This document shows, in pieces, positions 48,001 through 59,196 of a DNA stretch of 64,000 bases. Origin of the DNA: Moniliella sp. 'wahieum' (Eukaryota > Basidiomycota > Moniliellomycetes > Moniliellales > Moniliellaceae); the NCBI GenBank assembly GCA_003971905.1, contig RSEE01000133.1, forward strand, positions 90,079 to 154,078. The letters are read 5' to 3'. A program made the translations under genes and the position numbers. Numbering within the stretch: the stretch's first letter is position 1; every line of letters starts with the position of its first letter. The notes under the pieces are model-generated. The model searched no databases, was not told where the DNA came from, and saw only the letters and a program-made list of their open reading frames with translations.

Positions 48001-49932
48001 CTACTCTTCGTCGCTGTCGCCAAAGAGCACAAAGCCCTTTTTCGGCGGGCACCCCAGAGCACCTCGGCGCCATGCGCATTGAGCTTGGGCGCACCAGGCA
48101 GCGTGTGCGCCGACGGCTCGGCATTGGGATGGGGATCCCGCTTGGGATTGGGATTGGGATTGGGATCGGGACCGCGCGGGCCACGCAGCGGACCGGTACG
48201 TGGGCCCCGTCGTCCCCAGGCACCAAAAGCACTCCCGGCCTCGCGGGCAACCAACTTGGGTGGCGGCGCGGCAGGCCAGTTGGTCCCGCTGCCCGGATGA
48301 ACGTCTGTCGCGGGTGCCGCAGGCAAAGTGAGTTGCGTCTCGAGCGATTGCAGCTGCGCCAGTTTGGCTGGGTCGACCAAGAATGATTCTCCATCCCCCG
48401 ATCTGGTTGTACAGACCGACCGACAGACAGATAAACAGACCAGCAGACCGATCGACCGACGGACCAACATGGGTGAAGAGCAAAGAGAGGGAAAGACGTC
48501 CCTGGGTTAGGCACGGTCGATGCGACAAGGCAGGGGCAGAAAACGTACGGGAAGGAATCGGGTCGCCACCAGGTGCGCCAATCGGATCCCATGATGGTGC
48601 ACCAGTTGCGGTGTGGTCCAACGTCGTAAATGTTGATTGGTTGGCCTGGCGACGCAACGCGCGCGGTCCTTGAGCGTCAGCGGCGCGCCCGCCGCAGGCC
48701 CCGCGCTCGCGCTCGCGGTCACGTCCGCCGCAGAGCCTGCGACGGAGAGAGACGAAGGTGGGTGGGAGGCGGGGCGGAGGCGGACGCGGTTGCCACCCTC
48801 GAGGCTCTCGAGGGTAGTGCGGTTGCGCAGGATGAGGTAGAGATGGTACGACATGAACGGCCCCACCGCTACCCCAAACACAAATGCCAGCAGGAGCAGG
48901 ACGAGGAGCGTCAACGCCGACCCGTCCTCCAGCTCGTCCAGCGTCGCCCAGAGCGCATGGCCACTCTCACCCACCCCACGCACAGTAGATCGTAATGTAC
49001 ACCAGAAACAAAAAGAACGCCTTGTGCGTCCGCCAGCCCACGCACGCCGACGCGAGCCACGGACAGTGGTGGTCCATCCGCAGCACGCACGGTCACACGA
49101 ACTGCAGTGGTGCGCTCGGTCCGGCTTGAGAACGGGCGGAACACACTTGTTGCACCACCGTTCCTTGCCATTGCTCTTGAGCGTCAGCGCCGACATGCGC
49201 ACCGCCCGCCCGCGCCCAGCGCGACGCGCACCCGACACGCCATCCGCCCCGCCGTCCGACCCAGCAGGCGCACCATCTTGCGCCCCAAGTCCCAGTAACG
49301 GCGCTTCGTCGTCCTCGGCATCGCCCTCGGTTTCAGCATGCTCCTCCTGCCCTGCGCGCACCGGCGCACCAGCTGCCTCGGCCTGGAGCGGATGGCGCGG
49401 CGAGGGCACTCGCGCCGCCGGCGCCGTGCGCGCCGCAGGGCCAGTAAACGGTAAGGCGGAGGCATACTGCCCCGAGGGGAACAAAGGGTGGGGGGGCGAG
49501 GAGGGGGCGGTGGCGGGGCGGTGGCGGGGACGATAATGATAATGATGATGAGGGTGGTGGGGATGGTGGTCGTGCTCGTGGCGGCGACGAGAGCGAGTGC
49601 GGCGGCGCACTGCCCATGCCTGCTTCGAGGTCGGTGGCGCGCGGGCGGGCATAGGGGGAGCGGAAACAGGCAATGGCGTACGCCCAGAGCGCGAGCGTAG
49701 CCAGGACGTACGTCGGCAGCGCCACGGCGAGCGCGGCGGCGAGCGAAGCGCGGCGGCGGAGCCAGAAGCGGACCGCCACCGCCGCGGTGACGGCGAGCGT
49801 GGTGTAGCCGACGAGGCGAGCACGAGCACGACAGGCGCCCAGCGGCCAACGGCGCGCAGGACGCCCGCGGCGGTGGCGACGGCGCTGCTGCCGCTGCCGC
49901 GCGGCCGGGGCGCGGCCAAGCGGCGGAGACAT
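48001..49932 (-). CDS. DHHC protein S-palmitoyltransferase (Pfa3-like)
   Basis: Attaches palmitate to cysteines of membrane proteins. The start is MSPPLGRAPAARQ at 49932; early helices are VGYTTLAVTAAVAVRFWL and AAALAVALPTYVLATLALWAYA. A low-complexity loop (49330-49640) follows. The catalytic domain has WCNKCVPPVLKPDRAHHCSS, CDR, then one missing base, and CVLRMDHHCPW (DHHC codons at 49063-49074), then GWRTHKAFFLFLVYITIYC. A further helix pair includes TLLVLLLLAFVFGVAVGPF. The family C-terminal motifs are present: TTLE (in RNRTTLESLEGG) and the PaCCT motif NIYDVGPHRNW. A 146-bp intron (48548-48403; GTACGT, ACCAG) separates this from a last exon, SGDGESFLVDPAKLAQLQS.., with an Asn-Pro repeat and the acidic end FGDSDEE at 48001. 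The best fit is Pfa3/Pfa4-type; the exact orthologue is uncertain. Confidence 0.92.
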
Positions 49933-50220
49933 GCTGGGGGAAGCCCAAGCCAGGTGGAGGCGGCCGGTCGTCGCCGATTAACCCGCCGGCGCCACCGCAC
50001 GCGCAACCCTATCGCGCGCCGGCTCAGCGCCCCGCGGACGCCCCGGACGGAGGACTAAAAAAAGTCACAAGTCGCAAGTCTGAACCATATTAACTCTGGG
50101 TAGTATGATCCCCTCTATGCACTACGCACCCAGGACCCCCCCTTGGCATCCATCTCCATCTCAATCGTAATCGCAATTCAATACCACTCCCAATCCCAAT
50201 GTCGATGCTGCGCGTGCGGC

Positions 50221-52204
50221 TCAGAGCCGGTGGTTCTGATGGTTCAGGGTGCGCACGTCGAGGTTTTGCCAGAACACCATCGGCACCCACGCGCCACATA
50301 GAGCGGCGGCGACATGATGTACAGGATCTGCATCATGTCCTTTACGCATTGTCGGTGGCGATGCGTGTGGGCGTGCCGGGCGCGGCGGCGATCTGTTCTG
50401 GACGCTGCCAAAGATCGGTTTCCAGTCGACGCCGAGCGGATCGAGATGTTCTGCAGCTTGCGGCATCAACGACGTCCATGTCGCCGAGGCAATCGACGCG
50501 CCAATCGCACCCCGATCGAGGTCATGAACCCTTCGATGGCCAGCACCGACGCAATGTCGCTCTGCGACGACACGGCCATCACCGTCACTTGCTCCGCCGT
50601 CACAATAATCCCGCCGCCAATCGACAGCACCACCATGCCCCGATCGTAGCGCCAGCGGAAACGTGAGCATGACACAGACGCCCAGGATGGTAAGCGGCAT
50701 GCCAATAAACAGCGACTGGTACTTGATGTGCCCGTCCCAGTACATGATAATCACCCAAGCACAACACAGGTGAAGCAGGATACCACGTCGTAGATGTTGT
50801 TCATGTACGACGCGTCCTGGATGTCCTTGTTGTACAGAACCAGGTTTTGCGAGTACCACCACGAGTCCCAGATGAACCAGGATAGGTACAAGAACAGACA
50901 CATGAGGTACACAAACACCACCGTGCGGTTGCGCAGCACGTACAGCGGAAGCAAACTGATGCGGCGCCACGTACACTTCGTACAGGAAGAAGGCCACAAT
51001 CAAAACGAAGCCGACAATGATAATGCGATAATCATGGCAGACGCCATTGGTCCTTTTGGTAACTGTACAGATTGAACGCCAGCAGGAACAAGGAGAAGCC
51101 CGTGCCAACGATCAGGATGCCAATCACGTCAAACTGCCAGAATAAAAGGTGAGCCACTTGAAAAAGTTGCTGCGTTCCTTGCTGCCGGCATTGGGGCGAA
51201 TGTACCCACGGTCCCGAGCCTGCTTGGTCTTGTAAAAGTACATGGCCAGGAACGGAGCAAAGACGACGGGCAGGATGATGGCCCACATGCCAAACATCCA
51301 GCGCTGGTACGACCGAGAACGCAAGATTTGCTCGGCTTTGTTCGCATACCACCCCGAGTCGGACGCAATCGGCGAGATCCAACAGGTGATGATAAAGGGC
51401 GACGACATGTAGGCCAGCAGGAAACGCACGACGCTTGAGACTGGTCGGTCGGCAACAAAAAGCTAAAGGACAAGTCGATGGCGCTGGAACCAAAGCTGCT
51501 AAAGATCTGGGCTACAGCCACGTTGCCGCGTTCCCCGCTCCGGCCATCATGATCAATCCAACAACGTAGGAAGCCAGCCCAACGCTCAGCGCTTGTGGAC
51601 GGCCCCAGAAATTCATCAGCTTGGCAAATGGCAACTTGCCAATCGCACCACCAGCTGCGTAATCGTCGACAGACACGCCGTCAGACTGTGGCCGTCAAAC
51701 CACACATCAGCAAAACGTGCTGAGCGAGCCAGAAAAGGTGTTGAGGGAAGGCAGCGTGAACTCGAGGATCCAAATGCTGCGAGAAAGAGGAGGAAAACGT
51801 GTTAATAAGACAAAAACGTTACGCCAGGCTGGGTTCGCTTGGCTTGATAGCCCAGGGGAGGGTTCACTCACAGACAGGACAAAAATAAAGAGCTCGCGCT
51901 TGGTCCAGACGAGCATCGCAGCCTGCGCCGAGGCTGTGCCGGATTCCGCAGCGGCCACTTACCTCGGCAGGGCCACCTGGAGAGGCCCTTCGACGTAGGC
52001 GGCTACGCCCTCTGGTCATCCTTGCTGTGGCCGCCGAGCGCAGGAGGCTCGGGGCGCGGATCGTCGTCGGGATGTTTTTTCGTCGGAAGCAACGTTGGAC
52101 GCATTGCTGTCGTGCTGTTGGAACACTTGCTTTTCAGACAGCTCGATGGGCGCAGGGCTCGGCGCGGGCGGCGCGCGCGCACGGGAAAAGGGGAAGGACA
52201 CCAT
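50221..52204 (-). CDS. siderophore-iron MFS transporter (SIT/ARN family) 2
   Basis: Ferric-siderophore proton symporter. The N-terminus is MVSFPFSRARAPPAPSPAP at 52204, a cytosolic leader with KQVFQQHDSNASN. Membrane segments follow through several frame breaks: LVWTKRELFIFVLS, a small intron around 51880-51782 (donor GTGAGT, acceptor CGCAG), then WILEFTLPSLNTFSGSL, GKLPFAKLMNFWGRPQALS, VGLASYVVGLIMMAGAGN, AQIFSSFGSSAIDLSFSF, FLLAYMSSPFIITCWISPIA, MFGMWAIILPVVFAPFLAMY, FDVIGILIVGTGFSLFLLAF, IIVGFVLIVAFFLYEVYVAP, and a region with WDSWWYSQNLVLYNKDIQDA. The C-terminal loop WKPIFGSV and the last helix near YVAWVPMVFWQNLDVRTL end at 50221. This order is typical of fungal SIT proteins. An iron-GATA motif lies about 350 bp upstream. 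Confidence 0.9.
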
Positions 52205-52555
52205 GGTGTTGGCACGCAGGTGGGCTACTGTCCCAGGAAGAAGGCGGGGAGGGCGAGTAGGCCAGTAGCAGTGTGGCGGAGACTCGGAGGGCTTCCGCGC
52301 GGAGAGCAGCTGGTGGGGTGTGTATAATAGGGGTGAGTGTTGTCTACTAACGCTTCAATGCCAACTCCGTCGGGGCGCAGCGCCACAGCGAGTGGCGAGC
52401 GGCGGTGCGAGACAGGGGGGGCGGCCGTGGCGCGGAGGGGAGCGCCAGCGGAGCCCAGCGGAGTGCGTGCGGATGGCCAGCAGATGGCCTGCTCGCCCTC
52501 GCCGGGCACCAACGCCGGGCTGAGCCATGGCTGATGGCTGATGGCTGAGCGGGGC

Positions 52556-52564
52556 ATCTGATAA
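52556..52564 (+). promoter_or_regulatory. ATCTGATAA iron-GATA (SRE/Urbs1-type) motif
   Basis: An exact match to ATCWGATAA, the high-affinity site of fungal siderophore-repressing GATA factors (SreA/SRE class), 352-360 bp upstream of transporter 2. The match is seen; the function is inferred from the neighbouring gene's family. Confidence 0.55.
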
Positions 52565-52813
52565 GCAGGGGGGAATCTTTTCTACTGCGGCCTGGTGCGG
52601 GAAGACGCGATCCGCCATCTGCTTCTGGGATCGATATGATATTGATTGATATTGATTTGCTCCCCCCCAAATCCAAAAAGGCACACAAGCCACCACCGCC
52701 AGGCACCCAGCGAGTCAGAGAGCCACCCGGAGAGCGACTCTGCCGACGCTGAGCCCGTCTCGCACGCGCACTCGCACTCGCGCCTCGCCTGCCGTCCAGA
52801 GACAGTCGCCTGG

Positions 52814-52872
52814 CTAGTGACTAGTGACTAGTGACTGTAACTAGCGACTCGTGACTAGGTGATTCGTGACTA
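52814..52872. repeat. TGACTAG tandem array
   Basis: Six to seven degenerate copies of an 8-bp unit (GTGACTAG / GTGACTCG). Confidence 0.85.
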
Positions 52873-53033
52873 GAGCGCCTCGACACGAGGCTGCTACACA
52901 AGCCACGAATACCAAGTGTGTCAGTCGTTCGTGCATCGCCAGCGACACGTGTTTTCGTCCCGCGTGTTCGACCGTTGCTCTCCCCTGCTTCTCCCCTGCC
53001 TTGCATGAGATCTGAGATTGAATACCCTCCCAA

Positions 53034-53077
53034 GCTTCAATCAAGCTTCAAGCTTCAAGCTTCAAGCTTCAAAGCTT
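53034..53077. repeat. AAGCTTC 7-bp tandem array
   Basis: About six copies of the unit also seen at 634-680, here with one interrupted copy at each end. Confidence 0.92.
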
Positions 53078-53520
53078 GAGACCAGAAGCAATCGATGCAC
53101 GGCTGTACTGTCCTGCAGGGTAGCAATCAGGGGCGCGGCATAGATTCGCCCAAACCCACGGCACCTACAGGGGCCTCTGCCTCACCGCCTCACCAGTCAA
53201 AAATAAGCGTTGCCAAGCCAAGTCGCCCCTGTGAGTCTCGCGGCTCGTCTTGCGCTTTGAACTCGGAAACGAGCAAACCTCGGCGCTCCTAGTAGTAGCA
53301 GGCCGCAAGGGGCATCAGTGCATCAGCGCTCAGTGCATCAGCGCATCGGCACCCTCAGCTTCATCAGTCCACAGCTTTGGAAGAAGGACCGCAGAATCCT
53401 TGGCCAACGTGCCACACCATGGTTCTGACACTCTTCCTGTTCCAAGAGCGGCTTGTCGGCACCAGGGTTTGCTGTTCCAGCTTCAAGATCCAGCAGTGCG
53501 TTCAGTTGGTTTTCACTACG

Positions 53521-53640
53521 CAGGTACCCGGTATTCAGGTATCCACAGTACAGTCAGGTACCCACAGTACTACCCAGGTACCCATAGTACCCAGGTACCC
53601 ACAGGACTCGGTGTACTCAGGTAATACGCACCAGTACAGC
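53521..53640. repeat. degenerate CAGGTACCCACAGTA repeat
   Basis: Five to six copies of a 13-20 bp unit built from CAGGTACC and CACAGTAC words, with variable spacing. Confidence 0.75.
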
Positions 53641-54329
53641 CAATTCCCCCCGGGCTCAATTCGTGTTTCGCCGAGCCTCGCAACATTCCATCTGATTAAT
53701 GATTCCTCAACCACAACACTCCTCCAGCCCGGCGTATATAACTTTTCGGCCTTCCACTGGGCCCCTGACCCGGGCTATATAATGGTGCCTGTTGTCCCGC
53801 TCTGCCTCTCCCCTTGATGTTTTTGAGCTTATTATAAGTGCTCAGCGCATTGGGGGAGTTGAGGAGAGTGAGGACGCTTTGAGGCCTCCGGTCTTGTGTG
53901 GACATCAAGCGCGCACTCAAAAGCCTTGCACCGTCATCCCCCCCGGCGCGTTGCCAGATTGGGCCATCGTAGATGCGAAGTAATTCCTAAGACTCGCCGC
54001 ATCCAGGCCAGCAAGCTACGTGAAAAACCCCTGTCCCGCTGTATTGTTTTGAGGGGGAGGTACCATCTTTACTACCACGACTTTTGATTCTTCCATGCTG
54101 ATCAGCCTGCGCCGTACGAGACGTGGTACATCCTAGGTCGCATGCTACAACACGCCGCTACGAGGGTAGCACAGTGGCCATTTTGTTCTGGCTACAGCAG
54201 CGAGGACGGGGTGGGCGATCGCGCTACTGGGATATAGTTACGTCAAAAAAGTTCATTTTCCATCCTCATCTTGTCCTCGCCCTCTGATTGGACGCGAGGC
54301 GATACCCGAACGGAGGTCGAGCTTACGAA

Positions 54330-54824
54330 CTAAAGCATTCTTTCCAAGTCCAACGGCACCGGAAACTGCACCCGTTCCTGAAGGAGGAAAGCAGGTGAGA
54401 GAATCCGAAGCAGACGGAGCGTCACCCGCATGTGGCATACCATAAAGAGCGTGCCCTCAGGGTCGGCAGGGCAGTGGTGGCGGTAGAGGTGAACGAAGTA
54501 GCATGTACCACGGTTGTCGATCCAGAGAAATATGTCCATACCCGGCATGCCGCGGGTCGGGAGGAAACCCTTGCAGTCCAACTGGGCGTATGGCATACTT
54601 GGAATGTCCAGACAGTAGATGAAGACCATGAGGTTGTGAGTAGGCGTGGGAGAATGCATCATACATTGAGGAAAATTCAAACCGTAACAACAGAAACCCA
54701 TCGAAGCAGCAAAGAGGATACCACAGCCATAGGATAGGATCCCACGCCAAGAGGATTGTACATTTGACAAGTCCAGCGGCAAAGGCCCTTGTCCCGATAC
54801 GACGACCGTGCCCATCGGTTCCAT
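54330..54824 (-). CDS. unsupported hypothetical open frame (164 codons)
   Basis: From MEPMGTVVVSGQGPLPLDL at 54824 to a stop at 54330. It contains one hydrophobic stretch (GILFAASMGFCCYGLNF) and several Cys/His residues, with no domain I recognise. It stands alone in AT-richer DNA with no nearby gene to support it. It is as likely to be chance or a decayed gene as a real one. Confidence 0.2.
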   Translation of the reverse strand: MEPMGTVVVSGQGPLPLDLSNVQSSWRGILSYGCGILFAASMGFCCYGLNFPQCMMHSPTPTHNLMVFIYCLDIPSMPYAQLDCKGFLPTRGMPGMDIFLWIDNRGTCYFVHLYRHHCPADPEGTLFMVCHMRVTLRLLRILSPAFLLQERVQFPVPLDLERML

Positions 54825-56530
54825 CGATTTTATCCGCGCATCAAAGCAGATTTTAGTCAACAGTGTGCTGAAGTGCTAAATGTTTGGAACAGGGAATAGG
54901 CGCATAGGAGAAGACAAACGGACCATGGTGTTATTGGCAGATCTTGTCATCCGCCCTTTCTTTGTGTGGTTTGGCTCCAATACTGGATCAAAGCAGTGTC
55001 CGATTGCGCGTGGCCTGTTTTTCAGTCTTAGTTTCGTCCAAGCACGAGGGAATTGATGCGAAGAAGGAAACACTTGGTCAGGGAGTCCCTTGCCTTCCCA
55101 GTGGAGCCAGCGCGGCAGCCACACATCAGGGATCGGGCATGGCGCCTTGAGAGCAGGGGCCGTGACTGGTGGATGGGATAGTGGTGCCGTGGACTAGGGC
55201 ACCCTCCGACGAGAGCAGTCTGCCGGACACATGGCCAGCCGGTTGGTGCCAGAGAGCGGGAAGGAGGGTACGCCTGAAGCAAAGAGCGGAGCGGTGGTGT
55301 GGAGAGGAGACAGGACAATGGCATGGACGTTGAACCGGCCGAGTGCGCCTGAGCCTGGGCACCAGCCTAGGCTAGCAGCTATCTGATATCACACACGCCG
55401 CATGTCACAGCAGCAGCCCAGCACCGATCCGATCTATCACCGATCATCATGCATAGCGGGTGGGGCGGCGGCTTACGGCAGGGCGGCTTACGGCATGGGA
55501 GGCGTTATTGCCCCAGACCGACGCCGCTAGGCGCAGCGGCGATTGAACCAACGCCATTGCAAGCTGACGGCCATCGCTTAACCCCACTTTTTGGCTGTGC
55601 GCCCACGGCGGGCCAGTTGGGCGCAATGGGGTAGGAGCGTCGGTTGGTGCCCGTCAAGAACTTACCTGAGGTCTGCGATGATCGATGAGGCGGATGAACA
55701 CCATGTGGTTCAGAGCAGCTGTGCCTTTTGTTCACCCATCCAACACAGTTGGTAAGGATTCTCGACCCTCTCCTCGATCTAAGGGCGTCGAGCTTGTCGC
55801 TTTGCCTCCGTCACGCCATCCTCCTCTTGTCCGTTTTCAGCGCCTCAGCAGCACACACCGACTTGGCCTCTGTAGCTGCTCGTGTTTTGGTCTTCTGATG
55901 GTGGGAACAACAATAGCCAAGCAGTGACTAAGTGATGCATGATCTGGCATATCATGCGAATCTGGACCGATGAAAGCAAGCGTCGCCAAGCACCAGAGGG
56001 GAAGCAGACTCGCAGAGTGGGCTGCTGCAGAAAGCTCGCGTCCACAGCAGTTCGCATACTCAGTCCCGGGATCTGAGACTCGGTACCCAGTGACGAAGTA
56101 GTGACTTGGTCCTCTCAGTTGCTCGTTTGGGTGATACATACTGGAGCCAGTGTGGTACTCAGCTTTTGTCAGTACGCACATCTCGGAGAGTACGCCGACT
56201 GGGGCAGTGCGCGGGCTGTCTCCACCGGACGCCCCCGGCGTGCGATGGTGCGGGGTGCACGAGCGCAAAGAGCGTAGTGCCAATGTGTGTCGCCCCATCT
56301 CCGTCCGAGCAAGGGCTGGGACATGGGGGGGCGCACAGCCCCGGCACCGGAGCACCGCCGTAAAAACGCCACAGGCACCCGGAGTACAGCGGCCCACACC
56401 GCCGCCGTGCGCCCCCAGGCGGCCCCCACCAGCCACTTGCATGCCCAACGCGCGTTCGACGCGCACACCAGAATGGGGCGCCTTTGGCACAGCCATAACA
56501 TGAAACGTATATCCCGGTGGGCGAAGGGGT

Positions 56531-56537
56531 TATATAC
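56531..56537 (+). promoter_or_regulatory. TATA-like box
   Basis: TATATAC, 80-86 bp upstream of the ATG of the small secreted protein, at the same spacing as the TATA element upstream of the gene at 1548. Confidence 0.5.
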
Positions 56538-56616
56538 TTCCGCTCCGGTGCGCTTCCCAAGCTGGCCCTTGAGCCTCTTTGCCCTCTCATCCGCCCTCCG
56601 CCCACATCTGCCCCCC

Positions 56617-57175
56617 ATGCGCTTCTACCTCCTTGCTGCGGCTGCTCTGGCGTACGCACACTCTGCGTCCGCCTTCATCACCGCGTGGTACTTCCCTGAC
56701 TCGGTCGTAGGCGGCGAAGAGGTACGTTTACGTCCCTACTCCCGCTTTGCTCTCTCTCTTCCCCCCCGTCTTACCCCCATCCTCCTCGATCCCCCCCCCC
56801 CCCCCCCCCGGCCCCATTCCCTTTGCTGACCTTCTCTCCCTCTGCTCTCTTGCCCAGTTCAACGTCACCGTGCACAATGGCATCAGCCAAAGTGCAGGAA
56901 CGACGTACGCGTTACTCTTTGGCCTCGACAGCCGCACCCAACTGGCCGAGTCGGAGCTGGGATTCTACTCGTTTGGCTGGTACGACGTTTCGGACCACCC
57001 CAACGCCCAGGACAAGCACCGCAACACTACTATTACCCTCCGCGCGCCCGTGATTGGTCCCTTGGAAGTCCCCGGCAAGGCCAACTTGACCGGCGCTGTC
57101 TTCGACACGGCCGGCGGCCTCAATGCCCCTGGGGTGGGCACTTATCGTAAGCTCGTCAACTACTCTACCAAGTAA
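56617..57175 (+). CDS. small secreted protein (possibly Nis1-like)
   Basis: 140 residues in two exons with no frame break. Exon 1 (56617-56721) encodes the signal peptide MRFYLLAAAALAYAHSASA and the start of the mature chain, FITAWYFPDSVVGGEE. A 136-bp intron (56722-56857; GTACGT, GCTGAC, CCCAG) follows. Exon 2 gives FNVTVHNGISQSAGTTYALL, FGLDSRTQLAESELGFYSFG, NTTITLRAPVIGPLEVPGKA, NLTGAVFDTAGGL and ends KLVNYSTK. The mature chain has no Cys and three to four N-glycosylation sequons. The layout (V..G..F.VT, YALLFGL, LG.Y.., a late beta pair) loosely recalls the Nis1 family of fungal secreted proteins; that assignment is weak and I do not infer an activity. It has its own TATA box and lies 2.5 kb from the satellite block. 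Confidence 0.72.
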
Positions 57176-58662
57176 GGGAAAACGCAGGACCGTGAGACGG
57201 CAATCTCTTTCCTCCGCCCCTTCCGCCTCTGGTATCTCCATCCGCCACCTTACTTGCTTCAGAACCCCTGTCCTCTCTTCTCGATTTGAATCTGTTACGG
57301 GGCGCTCCGTATATCTCCAGACGCAGAGCCCTGCAGCCGTATACAAACATCTTGTAGGAGGCGAGCAAGGCAGGTGTCACGGGCTGCGGCGGACACGAGA
57401 TGGTCCGACCGAAGCTGAGGCCCGTCTGCTCCGCACAGGCCCAGTAGACAACCGAGTGTGATGATGGTTGGCTAAATTAAGTATCGTGGCCGAAGGGCCA
57501 TGCTCAGCGCGACAATAGTCGCCCCCCCCCCAAGTCCAAGTCGGCCGGCCTAAATAAGGCCACCGAGCTTCCAATGCCGTGGCGGCGTCTGCCGCCTCGT
57601 CCCCGTTTCCTTTTCCTTTCTCGGTCGCGCCTGCGGCGACCAACCCCGCTTTTGACGTGTCTTCTTCTCTTCTACACCCCCTCTTGTATCCGCTTCCCTT
57701 TTGATCCTGCCTGTACCCCTGGTTGATGGGGATCTTTTCCCCCACCTTCCATTCTCGTCCTTTCTCGTCATCCTTTCGTCCCTTTCCCCCTATCCCGCCT
57801 CCCGTCCGACTCCTGCCCGTTTCCAGCCAATTTATCCAGTACAGGCAGCTCCTCTTGTTAGCGTCCGACTTCTCCTCCGACCTCGTCCTCCAGCCCTTCG
57901 TCAGTCCAATCGCGCGAGCCCTCCTCTGGTCGCGGCGATTCCCAGTCTCTGTTGAGGCAGTGTTTGTCCCCCTCTGCCTCCTCCCGTCCCTAAGTCCCGG
58001 AGGCTTCAGACACGTTACTACGGCCCAAGCCGGTGCAGACGCAGCCTTGCCACACGTGCAGCCGCCCCACCAAAGGCCTCTCCTCGTCCCTAGCTCCGCT
58101 CGGACGCACCAACCAGCCTAAGCCCGAAACTACCGTGAGTCGACCTACCGTCGCCTAAGGGATTGTACCCAAAATCCCCAGGGCGGGCCCCCTGGGGCGC
58201 CCGCCCGTGACAGCAGGGGTCAGAATGGTGGGGTGCAATCATCGATCATCGATCGGTTAGAGTAGCGAGAGGGAGTCAGCGGTGACCGGCGAGGCCAGTT
58301 CTAGATCTTGCGCTTGAAGCTTGAAGCTGAATGAATACCATCGGCATCGAAAACAACACCACTCCTGATTGAGGTTGAGCAGCGCCGTCGCTTCTTCAGA
58401 CGGACACCTTGTCGATGCTGCAGGCATTCTCATCCTCTGCGGCCCGCCATGGGCGCATGGACTGATCGGCACAATGCGTTGTGCGCATGAAGAGCTCTGT
58501 CGCTGCTGAGGCAGCGCACCAGCCTCGCCTGGCAAATATCCCCGGCCGTCACAAACAATATCACCGCCCAAACACATCGTATTCAGCCACCCGCCCGAAG
58601 GAACGAAGGAACGAAGTGGAGGCTGCTTGGTTTGCCCCCACCACCTGCGCTGCTGTGGAAGC
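57176..58662. other. intergenic, no gene recognised
   Basis: 3' flank of the secreted-protein gene, then a pyrimidine-rich stretch (57590-57800) with overlapping plus-strand frames (57701-57955, 57723-58121) lacking any domain. ATCATCGATC words occur at 58240-58256. The right end is the F-box upstream region. Confidence 0.5.
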
Positions 58663-59196
58663 ATGTCGTTCGAGCGTCTGCCCGCCGAGCTCGTCTGGCA
58701 CGTCGCCGAGATCGCGTTGGAGCCGCGCGACGTGGTGCGTCTGGCGGCGACATGCACGGGTATGTACCCGCTCTTCTGCGCCTCCTCGTGTGTCCCGACT
58801 GACTTTTCTCTACCCCCCTGCCCCTGCCCTCCCGCTTCGGCGGCTTGCCTCCGCCCTATCCGCCCAGGACTGCATGCGTTTCTGGACAACAGTCTGCTTT
58901 GGCAGCGCATCGCCTGCCGCGTGCTGCAGCTGCCCTCGTCCCCGCCCCCCTCGCTCCAGGACGCAGCCGACATCTGCCGGCTGGACATGGTGCCGCGCAC
59001 CTGGAAGGCGTTGGTCATTGCCAACGAACTCCTCCACGCCCCCTTCGGATGGAGCGCCTCCGGCACCCCGCTCTCCTCCTTCCTCGCGCCCGACCAACTC
59101 CTTTGTCCCGCACCCGCTCGTCAACCTTACAAGGGCATGCCCACCCCACCCATTCAGGGTTACAAGGGCATGCCCACCCCACCCATTCAGGGTTGA
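58663..59196 (+). CDS. F-box protein, 3' end replaced by satellite sequence
   Basis: Probable SCF ubiquitin-ligase substrate adaptor, incomplete. The start is MSFERLPAELVWHVAEIAL at 58663, then EPRDVVRLAATCTG; a 108-bp intron (58760-58867; GTATGT, GACTGAC, CCCAG) is removed to give GLHAFLDNSLLWQRIACRVL, completing the F-box. The next part (LQDAADICRLDMVPRTWKAL, VIANELLHAPFGW) reads as normal protein, up to about 59128. From there the frame runs into two copies of a 33-bp repeat, encoding YKGMPTPPIQG twice, and stops at 59194-59196. Those 33 bp are the start of the satellite unit found downstream. F-box proteins are normally several hundred residues longer, so the gene appears cut off at a repeat junction. 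Confidence 0.7.
   Translation: MSFERLPAELVWHVAEIALEPRDVVRLAATCTGMYPLFCASSCVPTDFSLPPCPCPPASAACLRPIRPGLHAFLDNSLLWQRIACRVLQLPSSPPPSLQDAADICRLDMVPRTWKALVIANELLHAPFGWSASGTPLSSFLAPDQLLCPAPARQPYKGMPTPPIQGYKGMPTPPIQG

Larger units (their letters stand above)
52205..56616. other. long mostly gene-free stretch
   Basis: 4.4 kb with no recognised gene. It contains the transporter-2 upstream region (to about 52.6 kb), a TGACTAG array (52814-52872), an AAGCTTC array (53034-53077), a GGTACC-rich degenerate repeat (53521-53640) and an AT-richer segment (53.8-55.1 kb) with one unsupported open frame (54330-54824). Confidence 0.55.
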
